Of a DNA stretch of 64,000 bases, positions 52,698 through 62,487 are shown piece after piece. The DNA is taken from positions 1,426,001-1,490,000 of the forward strand of contig JARGXX010000001.1 of NCBI GenBank assembly GCA_030374765.1. Reading direction: 5' to 3'. Position numbers and translations under genes: made by a program. Position 1 is the first letter of the stretch. Every line of letters starts with the position of its first letter. Origin of the DNA: Agarophyton chilense (Eukaryota > Rhodophyta > Florideophyceae > Gracilariales > Gracilariaceae). The notes beneath the pieces are model-generated. The model was not told the origin of the DNA. It saw only the letters and a list, made by a program, of their open reading frames with translations, and did no database searches.

Positions 52698-53816
52698 TTG
52701 GGAGTCTCCCCTGCGGGAGGGGCGTCTTCTAAGCCGGAGTTGAAAACGCCCGAGGCGCTCCAGCTTCGCTCCCCAGCTGTGACTATCCTTTCAAGGAGAA
52801 CGGCTGACACCGACGTTAACTCGGGATACTTTAGTGTCCTCCGTCGCCCGTGGATACGGTCCCGTAATCTCCGTATTCCGGATTGAGTTATGGTAATGGC
52901 CAAGCGGAATTATAAAGTATTCGCCGACTTCGGCCTGTCCAACCAGTTTATGGTTCGTCAAATATCTGTCCTGGATACAGGAGCCGCTCCTAACTTAATT
53001 CATGTTGAATTGTTACCCCCGCTTCTCCGGGTTCAAGTTCGTACCGGTCCACGTTTGGATATCGCCGATGCGAACAACAACCCGCTACGGACACTGGGTA
53101 CAATTTCCCTCATGGTGAGGTTAGGCTCCTATCTCGTTCAGCTAGAGTTTATTGTATGCAAGTCACTTGCAGCACCAGTCATACTGGGTTGTGACTTTTG
53201 CGACCGCTTCGTGGAAGCCATCCGTCCTCGAAATAGGACTGTGGAACTCGAAGACGGGTCTACGATCCCAATCGTTCGTAAACCCTTACAGGGAGCAGCG
53301 CAAACACGCGTTCCTCCCCCTGTCGCGCAGGAATCTGTGAAGAAGGACCCGGTGTCTACACGGGTAAAGGTTGCGAAGTCAGTGGCTATCCCGCCAGAAA
53401 CCCAGGTTTGGGTCACAGTTGTCACCAAGCAAATTGGTGTGCATGTGGTACAACCGAACCCGTCTCTGTATACGCGGCGTCAACTCGCCCTTGCGAATGG
53501 GGTTGTCTCCGTGGAACCGGATAAACCTTTCAAGGTTTTGATAGCCAACTTTGGAAAGACAACGCAGCATTTGGTCAAACACCAGATCCTGGGTTCTGTT
53601 CTTCCACACCCGCATGCGGTCGTACCTACAAAGATCTCTATCGCAGAGGTCCTTGGTGTGGCGGACCCTAAGGAGGGGGAGGACACTGCCGAAATCGCCG
53701 AAGACGGTGAGCATACGACTGCAGCTCCACACGCTGAACACTTTAAACCTCAGAAGGTTACGGCCCCTATCACTGGAGCAGACCAGACGGATCCTGTTCA
53801 GGAATTGGAGAAATAG
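52698..53816 (+). pseudogene. pol: Element C protease region (one in-frame TGA)
   Basis: Reading phase -1 to gag, open from upstream of the gag stop. A TGA at 52884-52886 lies between the linker (VLRRPWIRS) and MAKRNYKVFADFG. Element B has no stop at this point, so it is probably a mutation. The protease active site VLDTGAAPNLIH follows at about 52970-53005, then VILGCDFCDRFVEAI. The block ends at TAG 53814, after which pol continues in the same phase (DLNHVPASHREKLRHML). Element B has a separate stop a few codons earlier. Whether the TAG is read through is open. Confidence 0.85.
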
Positions 53817-53861
53817 GATCTCAACCATGTACCTGCATCTCATCGGGAGAAGCTGAGGCAC

Positions 53862-56800
53862 ATGCTTTGTGAATTTACCCCCATGTGGGATGGTTCCCTT
53901 GGAACTATTGGGATTACAGAACACCGCATCGACTTGTTACCGAACACTCGGCCTATTGCCCAACACCCTTACAAGGCTGGACCGAAAGCTCGGGAAGAGG
54001 AGAAATCTCAGGTGGAGAAGATGCTTAAAGCGGGCGTAATTGAACCTGCCGAGTCCGCTTGGGCCTCACCAGTGGTGTTAGTTCCGAAACCAGATGGATC
54101 GTGGCGTTTCTGCATCGATTACAGACGCCTGAACGAGGTAACCATTAAGGATGTGTACCCGATCCCTCGGATGGACGAATACATCGACTCCCTTGGGAGC
54201 GCTACTGTTTTCTGTACCCTCGACGCCCATTCGGGCTACTGGCAAGTCCCTATTAGGGAGGAAGATCGAGACAAAACGGCTTTCGTGTGTCATCAAGGAC
54301 TTTTCCGATTCCGGAGGATGCCTTTTGGGTTGACAAATGCCCCCGCAACGTTTCAACGGGCGATAGACATTCTGTTGGCTCCCTTCAAGTGGAGGACGTG
54401 TCTAGTGTATTTAGACGACATTATTGTCTTCTCCAACAACCTGGATGACCACCTCGAACACGTCAGGGACGTAATGAAGATACTCCGCGACGCGGGAATC
54501 ACCTTGAAACTCAAGAAGTGCGAGTTTTTCACCGATTCGGTTAAGTATCTGGGTCATATCATCCGTCCCGGACAGCTTTCAATCGATGAAGTACGAGTGA
54601 AATCCTTGAAGGAAGCAAAACACCCGAAAACTCAAACGGAGTTGCGATCCTTCTTAGGTCTGTGTAACGTGTATCGCCGAATCGTCCCGAACTTTGCGGA
54701 TATTGCCACCCCCCTCAACAGGCTCCTGACGAAGGGACAACCAGTTGAACTGGAACCTTTTGGCGACGCGGAAGCGTCTGCCTTCACGGCACTGGTGAAT
54801 GCCGTAACATCACCGCCAATCTTGGCTCTACCCAATCCTGGGCTCCCTTACGAAGTGGACACCGATGCTAGTGCAAACCAAGTAGGGTGTGCACTGTTCC
54901 AATCCTCTGAGGATGGTGAACGTCACCCTATTGGGTACTGGTCACGTTCCCTGAATGTCCATGAAAGGAACTACTCGGTCTCCGAGAAAGAATGTTTAGC
55001 CGTTGTGTGGGCCTTAGCTACACTTCGCCCCTATCTGATGGGTACTCGTTTCAAAGTCCATACGGACCACGCATGCTTGCGTTGGCTCCTGGAGATCTCC
55101 GAACCCTCGGGCCGCCTTATGCGCTGGCGTCTCCGACTGTCGGAATTCGACTTTGAGATCCTGTACAAGAAAGGGAGGCTGAACACTCAGGCTGATGCAC
55201 TATCCCGCTTGGGAACCACAGCAGAAACGGAACCCTACGAGGACGATGACATCCCATGTTTTATGGTATCGGACCTCGAGGGAGGAGCTCAACCGCTGAC
55301 GGATGATGTTTGTGACGATATACTCGTCAACGAGAGTCTGGATTCGCCGACCGGCTCTATTATACCTATCTCTCCAGAGGAGATGATACGCGAGCAACAG
55401 CTCGACCCATTCTGTGCACGGATTCGGGCTCGCCTCAACGGAGGATTTCAGTTATCTTTCGAGGACGACGATCAGGGTTACCTAATCAGGACCGTTGGAC
55501 CTCGCCCGAGGATAGTGGTGCCGCACACCCTACAACAGAGGGTATTACACCTCACTCACTATGTGAAGGTTGGCGCCCACCCCGGAGGAAGAAAACTGTA
55601 CCTCACGTTGAGAAGGGACTTTTACTGGCCGGCAATGGCATTCGATTGTTACGCCGTCAGACGGGCCTGCGCCAATTGCGCCAAGAATGACGTCAAACTT
55701 CGGAAGCACTCTAAGAAGTTGACGCTGTTCCCGGCACGGGCTCCACTCGAATTCGTGGCCATAGACATCCTAGGGGAGTTTCTCAGGACGCCCCGAGGTC
55801 ATCGGTATCTGCTTGTCATTTCTGACAAATTCTCTAAGCTAACGAGAACTGTGCCGCTGAAGCGGATCACCGCCGCTACCGTCGCGCAAGCGTTCGTGAC
55901 CCATTGGGTGTTCGTATATGGACCGCCGGTGCAGTTGTTATCCGACAACGGAGGGCAATTCGCATCAAAGTTCTTTCAGGATGTATGTCGAATCCTTGAT
56001 GTAAGGAATTTATTTGTTACTACGTATCACCCTCAGGGGAATGGCCAGGTGGAGAGGTTTAACTGCACGATACTCAACGCTTTGAGATCGTGTGTTGCGG
56101 ATCACCCCAAAAATTGGGACTTGTACACAGACGCTATCACGTATGCATACAACACCCAGGTACATCGGGTTACATCGTTATCCCCATTCGAACTGGTACT
56201 GTCGAGGACACCGCCGCCGGTCGCCATCGAGGCTCAACCGACGCTGTCGACGTACCCGTCACCGGGATTGTACCGAGAAGCCTGGAAGGAGTGGCTTACA
56301 AAGATGGTGCCGATAGCCCGGAAAGCAATGGACAAAGCTCAACGCGCCTACAAGAAGGACTTTGACAATCGGGTTCGCAAACCTCTACCTCAGGTGGAGC
56401 CCGACGACTTTGTCTTCCTTCGAAAGGAATACTACAATCCTGAAAAGGAACGTAGGCACAAGCTTTCGCCAATTGTGGACGGACCCTATCGTGTGGTTTC
56501 TGTAGACCCAGACACGGTGGTATTGGATATCGCTAACCGCCACGAACGGATCTCCAGGGACCGCATCACACGAGCGCCCAACCCAAATGTGGAAGTGGTG
56601 TCGGCACCAACGCCCTCCACAGGGGATGATTCAACGGAAGTTAACCCGTCAGGCGGAGATTCGAACACCCGTCCCGTTATACTTCCGCACCCGGAACGTG
56701 GTTTAACCGACATACCGGAAACTTCGGATACTCCCGAACCTGGGCCCGCTCCCTCAAGGGCCCAGTCAACGAACTCTTACAGAGTTACTCCCCCACCGGA

Positions 56801-57191
56801 GGTAATAAAGCCTCCTGGCTCTCCGCCTAAGGAGGGGGAGGAGGACTTAGTTCCTTCGCAGGACGATATTTCGGCGTCAGCCAGTCGCCCTAACGGGGAA
56901 CCTAGTTCTCGCAGTGAGACGGCGAGCCCGACCGAGCCGGCGACAGAGAAGTCACAACCCCAGCGTATGGGTAGCGACATCACCGCCGACCCAGCCGAGC
57001 ACGACGTCAGAAAAGATGACGAAAACCCGCCTAGGGAGAGTCGTGTGGAGAACTCCGCACCCGGAACGCCTACAGAGCCGACGATCACCCGCCGCCGCAG
57101 ACGAGACACTGAGGTGTCGCACACTCAAATCCCGCTTTCTCGGGAACGAGCTGTGTCAGCAGACCCGCACGGGGAAGATCTCGACGACTAG
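53862..57191 (+). CDS. pol: Element C reverse transcriptase, RNase H and integrase (1109 aa, intact)
   Basis: RT copies element RNA, RNase H degrades it and integrase inserts the cDNA. RT: FCIDYRRLNEV, TLDAHSGYWQVP, MPFGLTNAPATFQR, catalytic YLDD at residues 183-186. RNase H: VDTDAS, SEKECLAVVW, HTDHACLRWLL, ADALSRL. Integrase: HHCC domain at about 563-608 (HYVKVGAHPGG, CANCAKN). DDE triad at D635 (AIDILGE), D695 (LLSDNGGQF) and E731 (GQVERFN), with exact D-x35-E spacing. A GPY/F motif (VDGPYRVV) is at about 872. The C-terminal 200 residues are a Pro/Ser/Thr/Glu-rich linker. The chromodomain is not in this frame but in a separate downstream ORF. The first ATG at 53862 may be internal if TAG 53814 is read through. 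Confidence 0.94.
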   Translation: MLCEFTPMWDGSLGTIGITEHRIDLLPNTRPIAQHPYKAGPKAREEEKSQVEKMLKAGVIEPAESAWASPVVLVPKPDGSWRFCIDYRRLNEVTIKDVYPIPRMDEYIDSLGSATVFCTLDAHSGYWQVPIREEDRDKTAFVCHQGLFRFRRMPFGLTNAPATFQRAIDILLAPFKWRTCLVYLDDIIVFSNNLDDHLEHVRDVMKILRDAGITLKLKKCEFFTDSVKYLGHIIRPGQLSIDEVRVKSLKEAKHPKTQTELRSFLGLCNVYRRIVPNFADIATPLNRLLTKGQPVELEPFGDAEASAFTALVNAVTSPPILALPNPGLPYEVDTDASANQVGCALFQSSEDGERHPIGYWSRSLNVHERNYSVSEKECLAVVWALATLRPYLMGTRFKVHTDHACLRWLLEISEPSGRLMRWRLRLSEFDFEILYKKGRLNTQADALSRLGTTAETEPYEDDDIPCFMVSDLEGGAQPLTDDVCDDILVNESLDSPTGSIIPISPEEMIREQQLDPFCARIRARLNGGFQLSFEDDDQGYLIRTVGPRPRIVVPHTLQQRVLHLTHYVKVGAHPGGRKLYLTLRRDFYWPAMAFDCYAVRRACANCAKNDVKLRKHSKKLTLFPARAPLEFVAIDILGEFLRTPRGHRYLLVISDKFSKLTRTVPLKRITAATVAQAFVTHWVFVYGPPVQLLSDNGGQFASKFFQDVCRILDVRNLFVTTYHPQGNGQVERFNCTILNALRSCVADHPKNWDLYTDAITYAYNTQVHRVTSLSPFELVLSRTPPPVAIEAQPTLSTYPSPGLYREAWKEWLTKMVPIARKAMDKAQRAYKKDFDNRVRKPLPQVEPDDFVFLRKEYYNPEKERRHKLSPIVDGPYRVVSVDPDTVVLDIANRHERISRDRITRAPNPNVEVVSAPTPSTGDDSTEVNPSGGDSNTRPVILPHPERGLTDIPETSDTPEPGPAPSRAQSTNSYRVTPPPEVIKPPGSPPKEGEEDLVPSQDDISASASRPNGEPSSRSETASPTEPATEKSQPQRMGSDITADPAEHDVRKDDENPPRESRVENSAPGTPTEPTITRRRRRDTEVSHTQIPLSRERAVSADPHGEDLDD

Positions 57192-57729
57192 GTTGACCAA
57201 ATTTGGCTCTCCGTTATGGAATGGGAATAGGAACTCCTATGGAGACACTGGAACCCTCAGGAATGGGAAAGAAATGAGTGAGACCCGTCGGGGACAACTC
57301 AGGAGAGTGCTAGTGCGTGTCGAAAGCACCACCTCACATCCGCTTGCGGAGTGGCAACCGGCGCCCGCGCATTTATGTGGCACACGTCGAATGGCACCGA
57401 GCCAATCAAAAGGCTCTGACGACCAACCGTCGCGCAAACCGCCTCCGTTGCACGGCGCGTTGCACAAGAGGAGCCTTCGTCCCCGTAGCTCGGGTTGACG
57501 TTGAAGTCTTACCCCCCTGAGATTGGAGACGCTACCGCGTCGCGGTTTCTCAACCGTCACGGAATCTAAGAACACTGTTGTTATCGGGAAGATCTCAGAT
57601 TTAAGAAGAACCCAAAACTGGGCCGTTTTGACTCCGTAGACGGAAGTTACAACGTAGCCCACAGGCCACTCGGCGCCGTTTGGACGAAGTGCTGAGACCC
57701 GCTCGCAACACGGAAAAGAACCCACCGGG
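57192..57729 (+). other. Spacer between element C pol and chromodomain ORF
   Basis: Stops in all plus frames. It contains a 34-bp sequence (57338-57371) repeated with one mismatch at 58566-58599 near the 3' end of the antisense ORF. It may be a decayed linker, an intron or an untranslated segment. Confidence 0.5.
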
Positions 57730-58020
57730 GTGTGTCTAAACCCTACGTTGACACCCTCAAGGGAACTAGAGCGTTCCAAGATGGAAGAGAAGCCCGAACA
57801 GGGAAAAGTGTACCCGCAGGAATTCGTTATCGATCGCATCGTGCGTCACATCTACACCCCCGAGGGAGAAGTCCGCTACCAAGTCCGATGGTACGGATTC
57901 TCGCCTGATGAGGATACAGTGGAACCCATTGAGCACCTTCCGAGGTCTAAGGTTTTATCATATCACCGACGCGCTCGGGTAACCTTGCCTCCAAGTCTGG
58001 ATCGTGCCAAAGTCGGGTAA
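57730..58020 (+). CDS. Element C chromodomain ORF (96 aa; ATG at 57730 or 57781)
   Basis: Chromodomain of the kind fused to integrase in chromoviruses, which binds modified histone and steers integration. The core is YPQEFVIDRIVRH, then EVRYQVRWYGFSPDEDTVEP and a final helix SKVLSYHRRARV, with the aromatic positions conserved except that the usual Trp after DE(D) is Val. It is in a different phase from pol and 540 bp downstream, so as it stands it would need splicing, frameshifting or a separate mRNA to join the integrase, or is non-functional. Elements A, B and D carry the same domain, each broken by a stop. Confidence 0.85.
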   Translation: MCLNPTLTPSRELERSKMEEKPEQGKVYPQEFVIDRIVRHIYTPEGEVRYQVRWYGFSPDEDTVEPIEHLPRSKVLSYHRRARVTLPPSLDRAKVG

Positions 58021-58191
58021 GCCACCACGGGAACTGGTGTGGATGGGACCTCGAAGTGAGGAAGATGTTGGACCTCTGAAGAGGAATTGAGGAGAGTATC
58101 CCGAAGAACACGTATTGAGAGGGAATGTCTACTGGCCCTCGGCCTAGCGCCGTTAACCGGGGAACACAGCACCTGTTATCGGGACAGTTTA

Positions 58192-58356
58192 TGATGAAAA
58201 AAAGGAAAAGAAGACCCACGAAGTGGAGAAGAAGATTAAGAAGAAGATTGGACCCTAGGAAGGGAAGAAGATGAAGACGAAGATGAAGAAGATCCTAAGA
58301 AGGAAGAAGAAAAGAAGTAGAAGTTAAGATCCTAGGAAGGAAGAAGAAAAGAAGTT
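58192..58356 (+). repeat. Purine-rich GAA tract with 37-bp-spaced direct repeat
   Basis: About 165 nt almost free of pyrimidines on the plus strand. A unit beginning GATCCTARGAAGGAAGAAGA is repeated at 58291 and 58328. It lies between the convergent 3' ends of the chromodomain ORF and the antisense ORF. Element B has a similar tract after its chromodomain. Confidence 0.85.
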
Positions 58357-58433
58357 ATGCAAATATCAGAAGTTTACTATTGTCGCCAAGCTATGGACTC
58401 CACAATTGCCCGAAGGCGGAACTACGGGAAGCC

Positions 58434-60317
58434 CTAGGAGGGACCCGCCCCACCGTTGGGATTCTGACCCTGATGGTACGCCGAGGCGAAAGCCAACATC
58501 TGGCTCACATCCGTCATACCCGGGGGAATCGGAATGCCCGCGTTCACGAGGCCTTTTCGCACACTATCCGCTTGCGGAGTGGCAACCGGCGCCTGCGCAA
58601 AGGTGTTCACACCCCACCCGGGGGGAGCAGATGGACCGCCACCGGATGCATTCGCCGCCGCAGCTGAGGTCGTTCCAACTGGTTGGAAGGGTGCAGATGG
58701 CTCCACAGGGAGTACTCCACTAGGAGCTAGCACGTCGTTATCCAACGCTGGATCGTCCAGGTCTACTGGAGGCTCGTACTCGTAATCGTCGGTATAAATG
58801 AACCCCGTCGGGTGTCCCACCGGCATCGGTCGAGGCGAGTCAATCAGCGCCCGTGCTTGCGCCGCGCTGATGCGAACCCCTTCGAAGGGATTGTAATAGA
58901 CCCAGTTACCGGAGCCCGGATCGTACCGGCCAGGAGACTTGTCTCGCGCGGATCCTTCCCCTGCGGGCTGATTTGCCACTGGAACTCGATCCCATTGGGT
59001 GTTGTCGATCACGTCCAAGATTGGATACAGGTCCTGCACGTTGCTGGCCGAACCCAACGCTGGGACAAGGTCGATCTGACGCATGATGGTCCGTAGCATC
59101 GGAGGAATATACCAGATACGGAAATGGTCATGAGCATCCCAGAGGAGGTGCGCCGCTACGCGGGATGCCCACTCGGCTGCAACGAGGGCCCAGTATCCCG
59201 AGTTCGGGTCGTGCATCAAACAAGACCCGATATAGTAGATACATGGGGGCAGTTCAGCAAAGCACCCTCGGGGGACCTCGACCTTACTCCACCAAGCTGG
59301 AAGGGGCACGAATCGCCCAACCTTCGCCGTGTTACGGATACGCTCCAGTTCCACGTGAGGATACGGGACAAGGAACCCGAAACGGGAGCGCGAGCGGCGC
59401 TCGAAGCGCACGCGTCGATCGAACCCATACTGGGTAAACTGCCGTTGAAGGTACCTGAATTCAGCCCGAAGAATGGGACGACTCCATTGGAGCATATCTT
59501 CTCGGAGAGGGAAACCCGGTCCGCGGAACTCGGCTTCGGGAAAGGCTGCCAGGTTATCCCCGTAGGAGACCTCACCGTACGTGCGGTAATAGGCGACATC
59601 GAACCCGTACTCCGGGGGAACCAGATGGTCAAAGCGGGACCTCTCCAATCGCTGGTAGGCCAGAGCCGCCATCGCTGCGCGCGCCTTGTCCAGGGACTCC
59701 CCGCGACTGCGGTATAGATACTGAGGCTCTATGGCTACCCGTGCCCTCCAATCGGGAGAACGTACAACCTCAACAGGTAGGCCACCCGGCAATAAGCCGT
59801 CTTCCACGTAGGAGTCGATGAGCTCATCGTCGCGAACCGCTGTCGGATGGAACCACGGAGAGCGGGAATATATCACCGGATCGCTAAGGGGACTCCACCT
59901 TCCAAAGGATTCGTTTGAGATCCAACCTCTGGAGTTTACTACCAAGGGCATCGCATGAGCGGAGTTCCACGCCACCGCGTTGATGTCCAAATCCTCCTGA
60001 GGATGTCGTTTGCCCGCCGAGGCGGAAGGTTCGGTACCTGACGGAGCCGCATCCAAACCGGAGAAATATCCACCCTGCTGGGGAGCTTCGTTGTCCGCCG
60101 GCGCGGAGGCCGCTGGCCCCGAAAGTGGGTTGAGGACGTATGGGTTCATTCCCTTGAGAGGGTTGGTTGAGACTGCTGTTGCGAGAAGTTGCTTATCGCC
60201 GGAAGTCGGAGGAGTAGGAGAAAGTTGTACCGATGTGCCGGTTTTGTGGCGATCCCCAGAAGTGGTGAAGGACCCCATTGGGAGAGCAGTATATATAGCG
60301 ACCGGAACGCGAGACAC
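58434..60317 (-). CDS. Element C antisense ORF, unknown protein (627 aa, intact)
   Basis: Opposite in strand to gag and pol. The ATG at 60317 is 43 bp from the 3' LTR, so antisense transcription from that LTR could express it; an alternative start is at 60278. No stop interrupts 627 codons in an element whose other frames carry stops. The protein is not low-complexity in its centre: a Pro/Ser/Ala-rich N-terminus (1-100), a Trp/Tyr/Arg-rich middle (about 110-480; VIYSRSPWFHP, LLPGGLPVEVVRSPDW, AMAALAYQRLERSRF, NSGYWALVAAEWASRVAAHLLWD, RIWYIPPML), then an acidic and Pro/Gly-rich tail. No signal peptide or membrane helix, and no domain I recognise. A broken homolog in the same place and orientation lies in element D. 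Function unknown; additional antisense ORFs are known in some plant Ty3/gypsy lineages. Confidence 0.75.
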   Translation of the reverse strand: MSRVPVAIYTALPMGSFTTSGDRHKTGTSVQLSPTPPTSGDKQLLATAVSTNPLKGMNPYVLNPLSGPAASAPADNEAPQQGGYFSGLDAAPSGTEPSASAGKRHPQEDLDINAVAWNSAHAMPLVVNSRGWISNESFGRWSPLSDPVIYSRSPWFHPTAVRDDELIDSYVEDGLLPGGLPVEVVRSPDWRARVAIEPQYLYRSRGESLDKARAAMAALAYQRLERSRFDHLVPPEYGFDVAYYRTYGEVSYGDNLAAFPEAEFRGPGFPLREDMLQWSRPILRAEFRYLQRQFTQYGFDRRVRFERRSRSRFGFLVPYPHVELERIRNTAKVGRFVPLPAWWSKVEVPRGCFAELPPCIYYIGSCLMHDPNSGYWALVAAEWASRVAAHLLWDAHDHFRIWYIPPMLRTIMRQIDLVPALGSASNVQDLYPILDVIDNTQWDRVPVANQPAGEGSARDKSPGRYDPGSGNWVYYNPFEGVRISAAQARALIDSPRPMPVGHPTGFIYTDDYEYEPPVDLDDPALDNDVLAPSGVLPVEPSAPFQPVGTTSAAAANASGGGPSAPPGWGVNTFAQAPVATPQADSVRKGLVNAGIPIPPGMTDVSQMLAFASAYHQGQNPNGGAGPS

Positions 60318-60346
60318 CCGCGGCTCGGAATCTTCTTTTTCGTCTT

Positions 60347-60359
60347 AAGGAGGGGGAGA
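60347..60359 (+). other. Element C polypurine tract
   Basis: AAGGAGGGGGAGA directly before the TG of the 3' LTR; primes plus-strand DNA synthesis. Confidence 0.9.
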
Positions 60360-61273
60360 TGTAGAGCAACGCCCAGTTAGGGGATACTTGAAGATGCAAC
60401 TCATAGAATGAGGATTGAACCCTCCGAGGGTTATGATTATGATCCTCTCTAAGGTGTGCTGAGGTGGCACTGTTTTCTGGTTAGAATTCGCCTATAAGGG
60501 AAAATTCGGATGGCCCATGGTTGGATTGGCCCCGTGATACACGTGGCTTAATTTTGGCACCGAATTTCGGATATTTGTAGAACGTTGGACTTTTGGGCCC
60601 TGACAGTTGGATCTCCACGTGTATGGCCCTGAGCAGGTGTGCACTACTGTAGAGTTTAGTTAGTGGGCCCTACTTAGAAAGATGAGATCTGACAGTCCGA
60701 AGCTCAAAGTAAATGGTAACCAAGGTTGGTCCTCGATACCTTTAGAGGTTCTTCGTCGCCATCGTTTCGGCCTTACAACCCGGAACGGGCTCTGGTTAGC
60801 AACGCCTGCGTAGGGACACGACTCCACTTGGAGAGTGCCCACGTTTGGGTTCCGTGCAACCACCCCCTTGGGACCGCTCAGACGACCTGCGTGCACGATA
60901 CCCCGTGGGGGTTCTGCTTACTTGTTGCGTGCTTTTTGTGTTTCCTTTCGAGGACAGGTTTTCGCCCCTGTATTGGGTTTCTTTTGTTGTTTCGCCCCTT
61001 TTCTGGTTCTCGGGTCCGGTGCCTGTTAGTGCCCGACCCTCGCCCCGTTTTTCCTCTTCGCCGGATTTTCCCCGATTCTTTGGGATACCCATACCCATTC
61101 TCGATCAAACGGTTTCTACCCCTCACCTCCGTCGGTACTGCCGGAATCCCCCGTGGGAGTTACACCCCACACTACGGGTGGAACGGAGGGCTCTGTCTCT
61201 GAGTCTGCCTCCACCAGGGAGCAAGGCTTCGAACACCTTGAGAGCACTTCCCGTCGCCGGGTTTTGCTCCAAA
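60360..61273 (+). repeat. Element C 3' LTR (914 bp)
   Basis: Pairs with 49524-50437 at constant offset. The terminal CA has become AA. It is followed directly by the target duplication CAACT and then element E integrase sequence. Confidence 0.95.
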
Positions 61274-62487
61274 CAACTCGAACGAATCTCTCTTGAAGAG
61301 ATACTATGTGAACAAGGCACAGATGCCTTCTGCGTAGCTATCCGCTCTCGTCTTAACGGAGGGGAGGTGTTGCCTTTTCGTCTCGACGATCGAGGAAGCT
61401 TTGTCCGATCTGTTGAATCGTATGCGCAAATCGTGATACCACACGCCCTCAGGAGCAGAGTACTGCATTTGGCACATTTTTCGCAAAATGATTGGTCATC
61501 CGGGAGATACGAAGCTGTACCTTACCCTCAGAAGGGACTTTTATTGGGCCAACTTTGGCAATGGATTGCCATGCGACAGTTAACATGTGCATAACGGGCG
61601 CGAAGAATAGAGTGAAGTTTTGGAAAAAGAAGAGGCCACTGAAGCAGTTCCAAGCAATTACACCACTACAATATGTCAGTATTGACATACTTGGAGAATT
61701 GATCCGCTCGAAGCGGGGAAACAAATAACTTTTGGAAATATCTGATCGCTTCTCTAAGCGGGTTAAGACTGTTCCGCTGAGAAGGAATACTATTTCCGTG
61801 ACAGCACGAGCGGTTATCCATGGTTGGGCTTATTACTACAGACCACCAGATAATTTGCTCTCAGATAATGGTAAGCAATTCGTTGCACGCTTCTTTCAAG
61901 ATGTATGAAGGATAATTGGAGTTAAAAAAGTTTGCACCACGACTTATCATCCGCAATGGAACGGGAAAGTGTAAAGCCGTTACAAGTGCCTATTACCTTG
62001 CGGTATTTAAAAAAATCACTTTACAACACGACATCAAAGAGTATAGACTACGAAAGATGGTACAGCGCATTAAAAATTTATTCGAGACAACAAAGCTCGA
62101 TAGAATACGTTGGATCTAAGACAAGGTCAATATTGCAGACGATCTGACAAACAATAACCCAATATCGCACCGCTTACTGATTCAGGTAGCAGCCACATAA
62201 ACTCCTTTACTGCCAAACCATAAGTTCTTCTTTGGAAACAGTAATAATTTGATATTGTTTCAGTTAGAGATTACGTCAATCGGGGAGCATGAGAAATTGA
62301 TGCAGAGAACTCAGAGGGTGTCTAATGTATTCAAAGTATATGGTGTATTGAAAACCATAGGGACTTTGCATCATACAGAGTTGATCGGGTTAAAGCGCCC
62401 ATTGCAGTCATCAACACGAGGAACGATAGTCAGTGCCCCGCGAACGGGCACAAGGACAGCACACATGTTGCAGACGAACACCTAGCC
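61274..62487 (+). pseudogene. pol: Element E integrase, part distal to element C (heavily broken)
   Basis: The E frame resumes exactly at the target site: LERISLEEILCEQGTDAFC, SRLNGGEVLPF, VIPHALRSRVLHLAH. It then shifts phase near 61490. The HHCC remnant ends MCITGAKN. The DDE core keeps SIDILGE and LLSDNGKQF, but the Glu after HPQWNGKV is replaced by a stop. Further stops follow, and a GPY/F-like relic ends near 62487. No chromodomain is recognisable. Confidence 0.82.

Larger units (their letters stand above)
49524..61273 (+). mobile_element. Element C: best-preserved Ty3/gypsy chromovirus with an antisense ORF, nested in element E
   Basis: 11.75 kb element bounded by the target duplication CAACT (49519-49523 and 61274-61278). 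LTRs are 914 bp each with about 17 differences by eye. Gag is one intact 676-codon frame. Protease and RT-to-integrase share one phase with stops only at 52884 and 53814. RT, RNase H and integrase catalytic residues are all intact. A chromodomain ORF, a purine-rich tract and an intact opposite-strand ORF of 627 codons precede the PPT and 3' LTR. It is the only copy here that might recently have been active or supplied proteins in trans. Confidence 0.95.
47969..62487 (+). mobile_element. Element E: decayed Ty3/gypsy element, interrupted by element C
   Basis: Plus-strand pol relic running 47969-49523 and, after element C, 61274 to about 62487. No gag, protease or LTR of its own is seen. Its 5' side stops at the outer end of the element D LTR. 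It is closest to element B (shared QLERIS, EQ, TFC/AFC, SRLNGGE and ALPF-like stretches). It carries several frameshifts and stops, the oldest-looking decay among the five. Confidence 0.8.
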
